From the NCBI RefSeq assembly GCF_014698835.1, contig NZ_JACJTU010000010.1, forward strand, positions 124,001 through 188,000: a stretch of DNA of 64,000 bases. Direction: 5' to 3'. Below the pieces are notes generated by a model. The model did not search any database and was not told the DNA's origin. It saw only the letters and a list, made by a program, of their open reading frames with translations. The position numbers and the translations under genes were made by a program. Source of the DNA: Nostoc paludosum FACHB-159. GTDB lineage: Bacteria > Cyanobacteriota > Cyanobacteriia > Cyanobacteriales > Nostocaceae. Of the stretch, positions 26,955 to 34,627 are shown one piece after another; positions within the stretch are counted from its first letter, which is position 1, and each line of letters starts with the position of its first letter.

Positions 26955-27164
26955 TTACCAATCGCTGTAAGTGTTTTGGGTATTCGCCACGTTCGATTCC
27001 TGCACCTTGGCGGCGAAGTATTCTGAGGTTGGCTCATGCTTAAGTACTTGCCCCAGCTGCGCCTCTATTGCTGCTGTAACCTCAGCGCAAGAAGCACCCA
27101 CAATGCCAGTGACTTTTTCTTGTACCCGACCATCTGGATAGATTATGAACTCTAATGTCTCCAT
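26955..27164 (-). CDS. DUF2997 protein
   Basis: A 69-residue protein with METLEFIIYPDGRVQEKVTG at its start, matching the small DUF2997 family that accompanies ycf35 in cyanobacteria. One conserved Cys (GASCAEV) lies near residue 26. The ATG at 27164 is preferred because the family begins there; an ATG nine codons upstream would add a non-conserved stretch. It is the first gene of the three-gene minus-strand operon. Confidence 0.8.
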   Translation of the reverse strand: METLEFIIYPDGRVQEKVTGIVGASCAEVTAAIEAQLGQVLKHEPTSEYFAAKVQESNVANTQNTYSDW

Positions 27165-27603
27165 ACTCTTGGCCAACCACGATAAGTACATTTGAATTCT
27201 ACTGCCTTAGCAGAAGGCTACAAATATAGCCATCGGAACATTTTTACTTAGATACAAACTTGCCATTTGTTAACCAATGTTCCATCTTTCAATATATATA
27301 TCTCAGAATCTTTACAAAAATTATTAATTTTGCTATCACACACATCAGTCTTTAGTTAGTCTCTCTTAACCTCTTTGATTAGTCAAGGTAATAATTCAGT
27401 TTGCTAGGTAAGCAGCAAAAGTCCTAAAAATAAACATTTAGAGGTACTATAGCTAGCCAAATGAGTTACAAAAATATAAATTTATTGAAAAAGTTTATCA
27501 TTATCGTTAAGCTTGGTGATCGCTGAGGTGAAATTCAGCGTAGGTAGCGCTACAGCAAAATGGTAGGTATGCGTTCGCAGTTCTAAACCTTTTGAGATAA
27601 TAG
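27165..27603. other. AT-rich intergenic region
   Basis: Holds the divergent upstream regions of DUF2997 (minus) and the DUF4160 remnant (plus). Nothing structured is recognised except a GTAGGTAGCGCTACAG palindrome near 27540. Confidence 0.4.
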
Positions 27604-27843
27604 TCAAAATCAGCACCAAAAAGTTACCGATTTTACTTTTACAGTCATGAACCTAATGAGCCACCCCACATTCATATAGATCGGGATGACTCAACAGCTA
27701 AATTTTGGCTTGAGCAAGTGAGTTTATCAAGTAGCATTGGCTTCAGTTCTAAAGAACTGCGAAAATTAGAAGTGTTAGTACAAGAAAATCAAGCAAAACT
27801 TTTGGAGGCTTGGGATGGGTATTTTGGCAATTCGGGCGGATGA
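27604..27843 (+). pseudogene. DUF4160 gene lacking a start codon
   Basis: The frame runs from a TAG at 27601 to a TGA at 27843 and encodes an almost complete DUF4160 domain (YRFYFYSHEPNEPPHIHIDR, KFWLEQVSLSSSIGFSSKEL, LEAWDGYF). No ATG is in frame before the domain. The codons where the usual short Met-Pro start would stand read TCA GCA CCA, so the start may have mutated. The first GTG is in the middle. It overlaps the intact DUF2442 gene by 29 bases; the DUF4160-DUF2442 pair is common and its use unknown. It may be dead or may start at a non-standard codon. Confidence 0.6.
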
Positions 27844-28084
27844 GAGAGTTAAAGATGTCCGCTTTACCGATGAAACTATCAGTGTTGACTTAATGGATGG
27901 GCGAACAATCACAGTGCCATTAGTTTGGTATCCCAGGCTCCTCAATGCTACGCTTGAACAAAGATTAAAATGGGAAACTTGCGGCGGTGGTTATGGGATT
28001 CATTGGGAAGACATCGATGAAGACCTCAGCACAGAAGGAATGCTGCGTGGCGCACCTGCACCAAAAGCTAAAGTGGTAAGTTAA
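27815..28084 (+). CDS. DUF2442 protein
   Basis: An 89-residue protein matching DUF2442: VKDVRFTDETISVDLMDGRT, then VPLVWYPRLLNATLEQRLKW and HWEDIDEDLSTEGML. DUF2442 and DUF4160 genes are frequent neighbours and behave like a small two-gene module, sometimes proposed to be toxin-antitoxin-like; that is not established. The gene overlaps the end of the DUF4160 frame, implying it was translated by coupling. If the upstream gene is dead this protein may still be made from its own ATG. Confidence 0.8.
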   Translation: MGILAIRADERVKDVRFTDETISVDLMDGRTITVPLVWYPRLLNATLEQRLKWETCGGGYGIHWEDIDEDLSTEGMLRGAPAPKAKVVS

Positions 28085-28363
28085 GCGATCGCATTATATT
28101 CATAGTTCGTAATTCAGCAACTTTAAATCTGCTGTATTTTTTATTTTAGTGCTGCGATCGCTCTGCATATTATCGTTTAAGCTGTCACCATTTCCGGTAC
28201 TGATTCGGTAACCGTTTAAATTCTGGTGGTGGCAGGTCTTTTATCTGTTCGTAGCTCATTGCTCTTTGTTTTTTGAACTGTATTTTTTCATGCTTACACT
28301 ATTCATGCAAGAGGTCTATTCTTCGATAATCTAACTACTCCCAATGGTCGCGCTGTATCTGTT

Positions 28364-28840
28364 TTATCGCTTTGGTGAAGGTAAGGAACCCGTGAAATCC
28401 CCGCCATTCCAATCAGACCCATCAAGCCAGTTATCATCCTTAGCATCCCACAATAACATATACGCAACTAACAAGGTATTGATAAATCGCTCTACAGAAA
28501 TTTCCCAATGTCTAGCCATCTTGTCTAATTGCACTTTTGTTGCTGAATTCGATGATGTAAAACTTTGCAACACATCCTCGTGGTTACAAGACCACCCAGC
28601 AATGAATTTATCAAAATAACGCTCATATTTTGTTGTTGGATGAGGTTTTTTAAAGTTAGTGAAGCGAACTTCTTGAAAGAAGTCTAGTTTTAAACCAGCA
28701 ACAAATCCATCAGAATCTTTACCATAAATATAGTAATAAAGTGAAGTACCTTGACCATTAAAACTGCGAGTAGCACGAATAATTCTGGGAGGAACAAAAT
28801 CATCTCCCTCAAAATCTGTGAGAACATCCTTTATTGCCAT
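28364..28840 (-). CDS. Hypothetical protein
   Basis: A 158-residue soluble protein, not recognised. The N-terminal half has beta-type segments (PPRIIRATRSFNGQGTSLYY, FVAGLKLDFFQEV). The C-terminal half has helices with Trp and acidic residues (WSCNHEDVLQS, LLWDAKDDNWLDGSDWNGG). There is no signal peptide or motif known to me. Codon use resembles the neighbours and there is a HIP-free AT-rich upstream region. Probably a lineage-specific gene. Confidence 0.55.
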   Translation of the reverse strand: MAIKDVLTDFEGDDFVPPRIIRATRSFNGQGTSLYYYIYGKDSDGFVAGLKLDFFQEVRFTNFKKPHPTTKYERYFDKFIAGWSCNHEDVLQSFTSSNSATKVQLDKMARHWEISVERFINTLLVAYMLLWDAKDDNWLDGSDWNGGDFTGSLPSPKR

Positions 28841-29099
28841 ACAAACGGTCTTCAGTACTTAAGTATTATTCTTAAAGTTCCCAAACCAGAACAAAGCATT
28901 GCAAGTGTTTACTTTTAATTAAATTTTTATACTGTCCAAGTAGCTTACATAAAAAAAACATCAGTCCGCCAAAGAACCAGGATAATGAATCATAATTAAC
29001 CTCTATAGCTTTGAGCTATCAGCTATCAGCCGTCAGTTATAACTCGGAGACTGAGATGCCGAATGCTAAAGGCTTTTAATTCAACTCAACAAATTGACT

Positions 29100-30104
29100 A
29101 TGAATACAGAACAAGCGAACAAAACTATCCGCGTCGGAGTACTGGGGTTTGGTGGACTCGGACAAGCTGCCGCCAAGCTACTTGCTGGCAAACGCGAAAT
29201 GATTTTAGTCGCAGCAGCAGATCAAAAAGGCTACGCTTACGCTGCTGAAGGTTTAAATACTCAAGAATGTATCGCTAAGTATCAATCTCAAGGTTCCGTA
29301 GGCTACTTAGAGCCAGTTGGGACATTAAGCAATAACAGTATTCAAGATTTAATCGCTTCCAGTCAGCCTGTAGATGGGTATTTTCTGGCTTTACCCAACT
29401 TACCAAATGATTTTATTCCCTCTGTTGCCAAGCAGTTTATTCAATCTGGTTGGCGGGGTGTGCTAGTGGATGCAATTAAGCGCACCAGTGCTGTAGAACA
29501 ATTACTGGCGATGAAAGAGGAATTGGAAGCAGCCGGAATTACTTACATGACAGGATGCGGTGCTACGCCTGGACTGTTAACTGCTGCCGCCGCTTTAGCC
29601 GCCCAAAGCTATGCCGAAATTCACAAGGTAGAAATTACTTTTGGTGTAGGAATTGCCAACTGGGAAGCTTACCGCGCTACTGTTCGGGAAGATATCGGCC
29701 ACATGCCTGGTTATACAGTGGAAACTGCTAGGGCGATGACTGATGCTGAGGTGGAAGCACTATTAGATAAAACTAATGGGGTGCTGACCTTAGAGAATAT
29801 GGAACACGCGGATGATGTGATGTTAGAAGTAGCGGGAATAGTGGGGCGCGATCGCGTTACTGTTGGTGGTGTAGTTGATACTCGCAACCCTAAAAAGCCC
29901 CTCAGCACCAACGTTAAGGTCACAGGACGCACCTTTGAAGGTAAAATTTCCACCCATACCTTTACTTTGGGAGATGAAACCAGTATGGCAGCTAATGTCT
30001 GCGGCCCCGCTTTCGGCTATCTCAAAGCTGGTAGACAATTCCACCAACGCGGTATTCATGGAATATTTACCGCTGCTGAAATTATGCCCCAATTTGTCAA
30101 GTAA
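29100..30104 (+). CDS. Saccharopine-dehydrogenase-like NAD(P)-dependent oxidoreductase
   Basis: A 334-residue Rossmann-fold protein. The N-terminal dinucleotide motif is [17 protein letters not shown] (about residues 11-27), and [20 protein letters not shown] suggests a catalytic or substrate loop. The overall pattern is that of cyanobacterial proteins annotated as saccharopine dehydrogenase-like. The real substrate is unknown; roles in amino-acid or polyamine metabolism have been suggested for relatives. ATG at 29100 is chosen over a TTG two codons upstream. It is followed by a strong hairpin. Confidence 0.75.
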   Translation: MNTEQANKTIRVGVLGFGGLGQAAAKLLAGKREMILVAAADQKGYAYAAEGLNTQECIAKYQSQGSVGYLEPVGTLSNNSIQDLIASSQPVDGYFLALPNLPNDFIPSVAKQFIQSGWRGVLVDAIKRTSAVEQLLAMKEELEAAGITYMTGCGATPGLLTAAAALAAQSYAEIHKVEITFGVGIANWEAYRATVREDIGHMPGYTVETARAMTDAEVEALLDKTNGVLTLENMEHADDVMLEVAGIVGRDRVTVGGVVDTRNPKKPLSTNVKVTGRTFEGKISTHTFTLGDETSMAANVCGPAFGYLKAGRQFHQRGIHGIFTAAEIMPQFVK

Positions 30105-30799
30105 CAAATGTTGACGGTTAACAGTTAACAGTCAACGTGAAATCCCATCCCTAAAAAGGGGTGGGATGAGCTTAAGTCTGTTTTTTGCCTTTTTACCAGC
30201 CTCTAATCTGCGGGAAGGTTGCCGCAACGGGGCGATAACAGCAAAACAGAAGTGTTGCCCGTTCTCTGTTGTCACTTAAACTTTTACCTTGATGAAGTTT
30301 ATAAATCGTAATCTCTGGCAGATTCTGACAGCTACATTTTCAGATGTTTGAGAACGCCTACAACAAGGTGAAGTGATAATGAAAGCGGACTACCAACTCA
30401 CAAATTCGCCCAGACCCCTGTCTGCTTATACCCTCATCTCCTTTCCCCCTTGTCCCCTTACCCCCTTGTTCCCTTGTCTGCCCACCTCTCCTGTTCCTGT
30501 CATAACTAGGGGTTTTACTAGGTATTTTTTCCTACTTTTGGGGTGGTTTTTAGTGTAACAAGTACCCTAAAACTACAAAAAATCCTGAAATCTATATAAA
30601 TTAATGGTTTCATCTATCCACATCAGGCTACAACACCTTAGAATGATTCATTGAAAAGTCGAGCCGATGGGATGTACAGCCGTTTTGAGTAAATATACTC
30701 CCAAAGGATGATTTTTGTATTTCTAAGAACAGAGATTTCAGTACAGATGTATCAACATACATCGGTAAAAAAATCTCAGCTAAACTTTAGGAGTTTGAC
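30105..30799. other. Long intergenic region upstream of HU
   Basis: After the terminator-like hairpin at 30142 there is no recognisable gene for about 600 bases. A C-rich block (about 30414-30500, CCCCCTTGTCCCC-type) gives a spurious reading frame. The HU promoter should lie at about 30640-30780. No riboswitch was recognised. Confidence 0.5.
30142..30167 (+). terminator. Terminator-like hairpin
   Basis: A 10-bp stem with one T-G pair (ATCCCATCCC/GGGGTGGGAT) and loop TAAAAA, with TTTTTT 15 bases further on. It follows the oxidoreductase gene by 38 bases. Confidence 0.6.
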
Positions 30800-31084
30800 A
30801 TGAACAAAGGTGAATTAGTTGATGCCGTTGCTGAAAAGGCTAGTGTTACCAAGAAACAAGCCGATGCAGTTTTAACTGCCGCACTGGAAACGATTATTGA
30901 GGCGGTTTCCTCTGGCGATAAAGTAACGCTGGTGGGATTCGGTTCTTTTGAATCACGGGAACGTAAAGCTCGTGAAGGTCGCAACCCGAAAACAAATGAA
31001 AAAATGGAAATTCCGGCGACGAAGGTGCCTGCCTTCTCGGCAGGGAAGCTATTTAGAGAAAGGGTAGCACCCCCAAAATCATAG
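30800..31084 (+). CDS. hup: HU-family DNA-binding protein
   Basis: A 94-residue histone-like protein: MNKGELVDAVAEKASVTKKQ, the GFGSFESRERKAREGRNPKT arm and the KVPAFSAGKLFRERV end. HU dimers bend DNA and organise the nucleoid. The length and sequence are canonical. AGGAG is nine bases upstream of the ATG. A CobD-like gene follows after 26 bases on the same strand and may be cotranscribed. Confidence 0.96.
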   Translation: MNKGELVDAVAEKASVTKKQADAVLTAALETIIEAVSSGDKVTLVGFGSFESRERKAREGRNPKTNEKMEIPATKVPAFSAGKLFRERVAPPKS

Positions 31085-31110
31085 GCTCTGTTTCAGGAAA
31101 CCTTTTTTTG

Positions 31111-32208
31111 ATGCGGCAACCAGCACACGGGGGAAATTTAGCCTGGGCAGCAGCACTGGCTGGCTGTCCCCCTGATGCTATTCTGGATTTTTCTGCTAGC
31201 ATCAGCCCTTTGGGGCCGCCAAACAGCGCGATCGCTGCGATCCTGTCCCAAATCGGTAATATTAAGCACTATCCAGACCCTAACTATAGTGAACTGAGAC
31301 TAGCTCTCAGTCACTTCCATCAATTGCCGCCTGAATGGATTCTGCCTGGTAACGGCTCAGCAGAATTACTTACTTTAATAGGTAGAGAATTAGCACAATT
31401 GGCGGCAACAATTTTAATAACTCCAGCCTTTGGCGACTACTACCGAACCTTGGGAGCGTACAAGGCTAAAGTGCTGGAGTGTCCTTTGTCATTAGTAGCT
31501 GGTCAAGATTCATTGGTTATTAGTCCTTTGTCATTAGTTCTTGACAATGGACAAAAAACTAAGGACAAAGGACTGTTGCTGAATAACCCGCATAACCCAA
31601 CGGGCAAGCTATTTTCGCGGGACTCGATTTTGCCCTACTTGGAGCAATTTGCCTTGGTAGTGGTGGATGAAGCGTTTATGGATTTTGTGCCACCCAATGA
31701 GGAGCAAAGCTTAATTGGGGTGGTGCAGGAATATGCGAATTTAGTAGTATTGCGATCGCTGACTAAATTTTACAGTCTCCCAGGACTGCGATTAGGATAT
31801 GCGATCGCTCACCCCGACAGCCTGTCTAAGTGGCAGCTATGGCGCGACCCCTGGCCAGTAAACACGCTAGCGGTAGCGGCGGCAATTGCGGCACTCCAAG
31901 ATAGGGAATTTCAACAGCAAACCTGGACATGGCTACCACCTGCACGAAAACAACTTTTTCAGGGTTTAGCTAAAATTCCCGGATTGCAACCCCAAGCAAG
32001 TGCTGTTAACTTTTTACTGGTTGAGTCTGAAAAATCCACTTCCCAGTTACAGCAAGAATTACTCAAGCACCATCAGATTTTAATCCGCGATTGCCTTAGC
32101 TTTAAAGAACTAGGCGATCGCTTTTTCCGGGTTGCTGTACGTGAAGAGTCCGATAACCAACGCCTACTCACAGCGCTGAGTGAGTGGGGAGTAGGGGCTG
32201 GGGAGTAG
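31111..32208 (+). CDS. cobD: L-threonine-O-3-phosphate decarboxylase-like (CobD/CobC) PLP enzyme
   Basis: A 365-residue fold-type I PLP enzyme. The N-terminal HGGNLAWAAALAGCPPDAIL followed by DFSASISPLGPP is the mark of threonine-phosphate decarboxylase (CobD). That enzyme makes the aminopropanol phosphate arm of cobalamin; histidinol-phosphate aminotransferase is the close relative. PLP-binding elements are NNPHNPTGKLF, VVVDEAFMDF and the Schiff-base Lys in RSLTKFYSLPGLRLGY (about 219). Residues about 125-155 are an extra segment encoded by a palindromic dispersed repeat (31483-31575) that keeps the frame. ATG at 31111 is used over an adjacent TTG. Confidence 0.85.
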   Translation: MRQPAHGGNLAWAAALAGCPPDAILDFSASISPLGPPNSAIAAILSQIGNIKHYPDPNYSELRLALSHFHQLPPEWILPGNGSAELLTLIGRELAQLAATILITPAFGDYYRTLGAYKAKVLECPLSLVAGQDSLVISPLSLVLDNGQKTKDKGLLLNNPHNPTGKLFSRDSILPYLEQFALVVVDEAFMDFVPPNEEQSLIGVVQEYANLVVLRSLTKFYSLPGLRLGYAIAHPDSLSKWQLWRDPWPVNTLAVAAAIAALQDREFQQQTWTWLPPARKQLFQGLAKIPGLQPQASAVNFLLVESEKSTSQLQQELLKHHQILIRDCLSFKELGDRFFRVAVREESDNQRLLTALSEWGVGAGE

Positions 32209-32235
32209 GGACTAGGGACTAGGGACTGGGGACGC

Positions 32236-32378
32236 AGGGGAAAAGGTTAAAGGTTAAAGGGAAAAGGAATAAATTTAATCTTTCCCCTTTTCCCCTTACC
32301 CCTTTCCCTTTCCCCATGCCCAATACCCAATGCCCAATGCCCAATGCCCAATGCCCAATGCCCAATGCCCAATGCCCA
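32236..32378. repeat. Dispersed AAGGTTAAAGGGAAAAGG element plus CCCAATG heptamer array
   Basis: The first 80 bases belong to a dispersed element (AAAGGGAAAAGGAATAAATT then TAATCTTTCCCC) also present at 43846 and 45841. It is followed by seven or so CCCAATG heptamers up to the start of the flavoprotein gene. Confidence 0.75.
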
Positions 32379-32386
32379 AATAACAA

Positions 32387-33841
32387 ATGACTATTGATTA
32401 CGATGTCGTAATTATTGGTGGCAGTCTTGCTGGATACCATGCTGCCCTTGCTGCTAGCCAACTACGTGCTACAGTTGCCTTGGTGCAACCCAAAGTAGAC
32501 TATGGGTTTATTAATCATCACGCTTTGAGCGAAATTGCTAAACTGGCACAAAAATTGCGTAATGCTGCTGGCTTTGGTATTCATGCCAGACACACTCAGA
32601 CCTCACAAGAGTGCCACATATCTCTGGCATGGCAGGAAGCGATGCTGTATGCTCAAGCCGTTGCCTCAAATCTCGAAGAACAATATTCTCCCGGCATTCT
32701 AGCGGCGCAGGGAGTCGATGTTATCGTTGGTGCTGGGCAATTTCAATCCTCAGCCCAACTGGCTTTTGTTGTTAACAACCGATTATTACGCGCACGCACC
32801 TATTTGCTAGCTAGTGGTTCTCGTCCAGAAGTTCCGGAAATTGAAGGATTAGAAGCTACAGGCTACGTTACGCTAGCTAACATTTGGCAATCCCTAAATA
32901 AAGCGTCCTTACCCAAAAATTGGGTAATTATTGGCGGGGTTCCCCAAAGTATTGAAATCGCTCAAACTTTAGCGCGGTTTGGTTGTAATGTGACGTTGGT
33001 AGTCAAGTATTCCTATGTTTTACCTCATATTGACCCAGAAATAGCCATATTGCTGCAAGCACAGTTGGAAGTTGAAGGTGTGCGCGTCCTCACCGCTAAA
33101 CCAGTGACTCAAGTAAGGCGAATTGATGATAAAAAGTGGCTACAGGCAGGAGATAAAGCCATTGAAACTGATGAAATTTTAGTGGCGACTGGACAACAGC
33201 CAAACCTTGAATCTCTAAATTTGGCAGCGGTAGGTGTGAAATGGCATGGACGCCGTTTAGTGGTGAATGAGAAACTACAAACCACTAACCACCGCATCTA
33301 CGCTTGTGGTGATGTCATTGGTGGTTACGACTTTGCAAATATCGCTAATTATGAAGCTAAAATTGCTCTGAAAAATGCACTATTTTTCCCCAGATTAAAA
33401 GTAAATTATCGCTGTATTCCTTGGGGAATATTTTCAGTACCCGTGATGGCGCAAGTGGGTTTGACTGAGGGACAAGCAAAGCATCAATTTCGCCCTGATG
33501 AATTTTTAGTTTTACGACAATATTTTAAAACAGTAACAGCAGCCCAACTCCGGGATGAAACCACGGGTATGTGTAAATTAATTGTCCTACGCAATGGCGA
33601 AATTTTAGGAGCTTCAATATTAGGTGCAGAAGCTGGAGAATTAATTAATTTGATTGCTTTGGCTATGTCTGAAAAAATGAAAATCAAAGATTTAGTAAAT
33701 TTCTCTCCTGTCTATTTAAGTTTCTCAGAAATCGTGGAGCAAATTGTCACAGAGTGGAGGAAACAAAAATTAAATAATAATCTTGCTTTGCAAGATTTTA
33801 TGGAAGGTTTGTTCCATTTTCGCCGCAATTGGAATTTGTGA
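32387..33841 (+). CDS. Dihydrolipoamide-dehydrogenase-fold flavoprotein lacking redox cysteines
   Basis: A 484-residue protein of the pyridine nucleotide-disulfide oxidoreductase fold. The FAD site is YDVVIIGGSLAGYHAALAAS (about 5-24); a second FAD motif is TNHRIYACGDVIGGYDFAN. The NAD site region is WVIIGGVPQSIEIAQTLARF, with a non-standard GxGxxG. Where active members have CxxxxC (GCIPSK), this protein reads YGFINHHALSE, with no cysteines. The C-terminal catalytic His of the HPTLSE motif is replaced (VYLSFSEIV). It probably cannot do disulfide chemistry and may instead act as a NAD(P)H oxidase or electron carrier, or be regulatory. Its substrate is unknown. Confidence 0.8.
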   Translation: MTIDYDVVIIGGSLAGYHAALAASQLRATVALVQPKVDYGFINHHALSEIAKLAQKLRNAAGFGIHARHTQTSQECHISLAWQEAMLYAQAVASNLEEQYSPGILAAQGVDVIVGAGQFQSSAQLAFVVNNRLLRARTYLLASGSRPEVPEIEGLEATGYVTLANIWQSLNKASLPKNWVIIGGVPQSIEIAQTLARFGCNVTLVVKYSYVLPHIDPEIAILLQAQLEVEGVRVLTAKPVTQVRRIDDKKWLQAGDKAIETDEILVATGQQPNLESLNLAAVGVKWHGRRLVVNEKLQTTNHRIYACGDVIGGYDFANIANYEAKIALKNALFFPRLKVNYRCIPWGIFSVPVMAQVGLTEGQAKHQFRPDEFLVLRQYFKTVTAAQLRDETTGMCKLIVLRNGEILGASILGAEAGELINLIALAMSEKMKIKDLVNFSPVYLSFSEIVEQIVTEWRKQKLNNNLALQDFMEGLFHFRRNWNL

Positions 33842-33873
33842 ACTAGTCATTAGTGATTAGTCAAAATATGTAA

Positions 33874-34596
33874 TTAACTACGAATTATTAAAACCTGCAT
33901 TATTATCCAAACTACTGTCGCTGCTACCAATGGTACGCTGAGGTTATCTGTACCGTGGGGTGAGACTGCTTCAGCTAGGGTCGCAACAATAGCAGTTGCG
34001 ATCGCTGTCAATAAAGCCCATCCTAAAGTAAAAGGGATTGCTAGGGGGCTAAGAAACGAACCAGGAAGTAGCAACAGCACCAAGAAAATCGCTACTGTAC
34101 TCGCTACAAACATCGCTGCTGAACCTTCCCAAGAACGCACAGAATTACCTATTTGGTACTTATGCTTCCCGAAGCGCCTACCAATTAAGGCTGCTAGTGC
34201 ATCACCCCAAGTCATAGCCATGACACCAGCTACAGCAATTGGAACGTTATCTACAGGGCCACTTGGTCGCCACAGTAACCCAAACAGTAATGTCACGGAA
34301 ATAGCGAAATAAACTGTACCAGGCGAACTATCTTCGGTATCCATTGCGCCAATAACCCGGTAGCGGTAAAACAGGTAATTGAGCGCGATAAACGTAGCAA
34401 AGGGTATAATTCCGATTTCCCAACGATTAAATAGCAGCAGGACACCAAAAACCCACATTCCCGCACCAATATGGATTACCTTACGAGTCAAATCCGGCTT
34501 GACGCCAAACAGCCTACGTAGTCCCTCGCCAATAACGAGTAAACTAGTTGCGTATACGTAAGAAATTACTAACCCGATAATATCGTTGTTTGTCAT
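33874..34596 (-). CDS. Phytol/polyprenol kinase family protein
   Basis: A 240-residue integral membrane protein with about six or seven hydrophobic helices. The family marks are RKVIHIGAGMWVFGVLLLF near the start, GVMAMTWGDALAALIGRRFG in the middle (nucleotide/metal site), SWEGSAAMFVAS and the acidic TLAEAVSPHGTDNLSVPL near the end. These match CTP-dependent phytol kinase (VTE5-type) and phytyl-phosphate kinase (VTE6-type), which recycle phytol from chlorophyll for tocopherol synthesis. Which of the two it is cannot be told by eye. It is convergent with the flavoprotein gene. Confidence 0.8.
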   Translation of the reverse strand: MTNNDIIGLVISYVYATSLLVIGEGLRRLFGVKPDLTRKVIHIGAGMWVFGVLLLFNRWEIGIIPFATFIALNYLFYRYRVIGAMDTEDSSPGTVYFAISVTLLFGLLWRPSGPVDNVPIAVAGVMAMTWGDALAALIGRRFGKHKYQIGNSVRSWEGSAAMFVASTVAIFLVLLLLPGSFLSPLAIPFTLGWALLTAIATAIVATLAEAVSPHGTDNLSVPLVAATVVWIIMQVLIIRS

Positions 34597-34627
34597 TGGT
34601 CGTTAGCCATTAATCATCTGTCATCCG

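Noticed and set aside
30180-30360. Riboswitch or small RNA in the gap upstream of HU and cobD
   Set aside because: No cobalamin-type box or convincing fold was found by eye; a covariance search would decide.
30373-30558. 61-codon frame upstream of HU
   Set aside because: Its middle part is the CCCCCTTGTCCCC repeat translated; no homologous look.
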